Source: Deltaproteobacteria bacterium
GTDB lineage: Bacteria > Desulfobacterota > Binatia > UBA9968
Assembly: GCA_021323355.1 (NCBI GenBank)
Contig: JAJONK010000217.1
Location: 1 to 5,447, forward strand
Direction of reading: 5' to 3'
DNA: 5,447 nt
Position 1 is the stretch's first letter; each line of letters opens with the position of its first letter. Below are positions 5,290 through 5,447 of this stretch, one piece after another. A program made the translations under genes and the position numbers. The notes under the pieces were generated by a model. That model had not been told where the DNA came from, ran no database searches, and saw only the letters and a list, made by a program, of their open reading frames with translations.

Positions 5290-5447
5290 CCGGCAACGGT
5301 TCTTCCTTGACCATCAATGGCAGTGATGCTTGCAGCCAAGAAACGGCACTCGGGCCCATTTATACAAAGGACCCCGCTACCACTACTCTCAACGGGAGTC
5401 CAACCCTGTCAGGCAGCCCATCAACTCCGCAGCATGGCACACTGGAT
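5232..5447 (+). pseudogene. pilX: Continuation of pilX in the shifted frame, cut by the window edge
   Basis: This frame is open for 72 codons to the right edge. It repeats NTAVASSPAVVYSKGD from the upstream frame, then continues VTGNGSSLTINGSDACSQ and a Thr/Ser/Gly/Pro-rich segment. That is the kind of sequence expected after 'YSKGD' in PilX-like proteins, where a Gly/Asn-rich beta region with a cysteine follows. A TGA at 5229-5231 closes the frame just upstream, and I see no good start codon with a ribosome site. It is therefore the displaced 3' part of pilX, not a separate gene. Its end lies outside the window. Confidence 0.75.

Noticed and set aside
5229..5290. Programmed ribosomal frameshift in pilX
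   Set aside because: There is no slippery heptamer with a downstream structure, and the tandem duplication explains the frame change completely.

Overview
The window is a type IV pilus (T4P) locus from a Gram-negative (diderm) bacterium. The outer-membrane secretin PilQ and a FimT/PilV/PilW/PilX-type minor pilin set both point to this. The phylum cannot be fixed from the sequence. The PilQ style and the small envelope gene between the two pilus blocks resemble, from memory only, what is seen in Acidobacteriota, Methylomirabilota or deltaproteobacterial-type genomes.

Layout. Bases 2-1717 (+) hold the 3' part of pilQ. Its reading frame is open to the left edge and the AMIN domain is already under way there, so the real start lies outside the window. 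Bases 1718-1917 are a convergent intergenic gap with only weak hairpins. Bases 1918-2679 (-) encode a secreted protein of unknown function, with a small beta-rich N-terminal module and two coiled-coil stretches. Bases 2680-3159 are a divergent gap of about 480 bases with no convincing gene. Its right end carries a good match to a sigma-54 (-24/-12) promoter, followed by a perfect 12-bp palindrome. From 3160 rightward runs a tight minor pilin operon: fimT/gspH-like (3160-3639), pilV (3641-4057), pilW (4054-4659) and pilX (from 4675), with gaps of 1, -4 and 15 bases.

How the genes work together. Minor pilins of these families form the priming and tip complex of the pilus, and PilQ is the outer-membrane gate through which the fibre leaves the cell. 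All four pilin-like proteins have a class III (prepilin peptidase) leader ending in G followed by F. Three have the conserved Glu at mature position 5. The PilX-like protein lacks it, as is usual for PilX/GspK.

The most notable anomaly is in pilX. An imperfect 53-base tandem duplication (5180-5284) shifts the frame and causes a stop at 5287-5289. Removing one copy restores an open frame to the right edge. The copies differ only at third codon positions, and every difference is silent in the shared frame. This hints that two allelic versions were joined end to end, by an assembly join or a real recombination. I see no sign of an unknown defence or mobile system; the rest is a recognisable T4P cluster.
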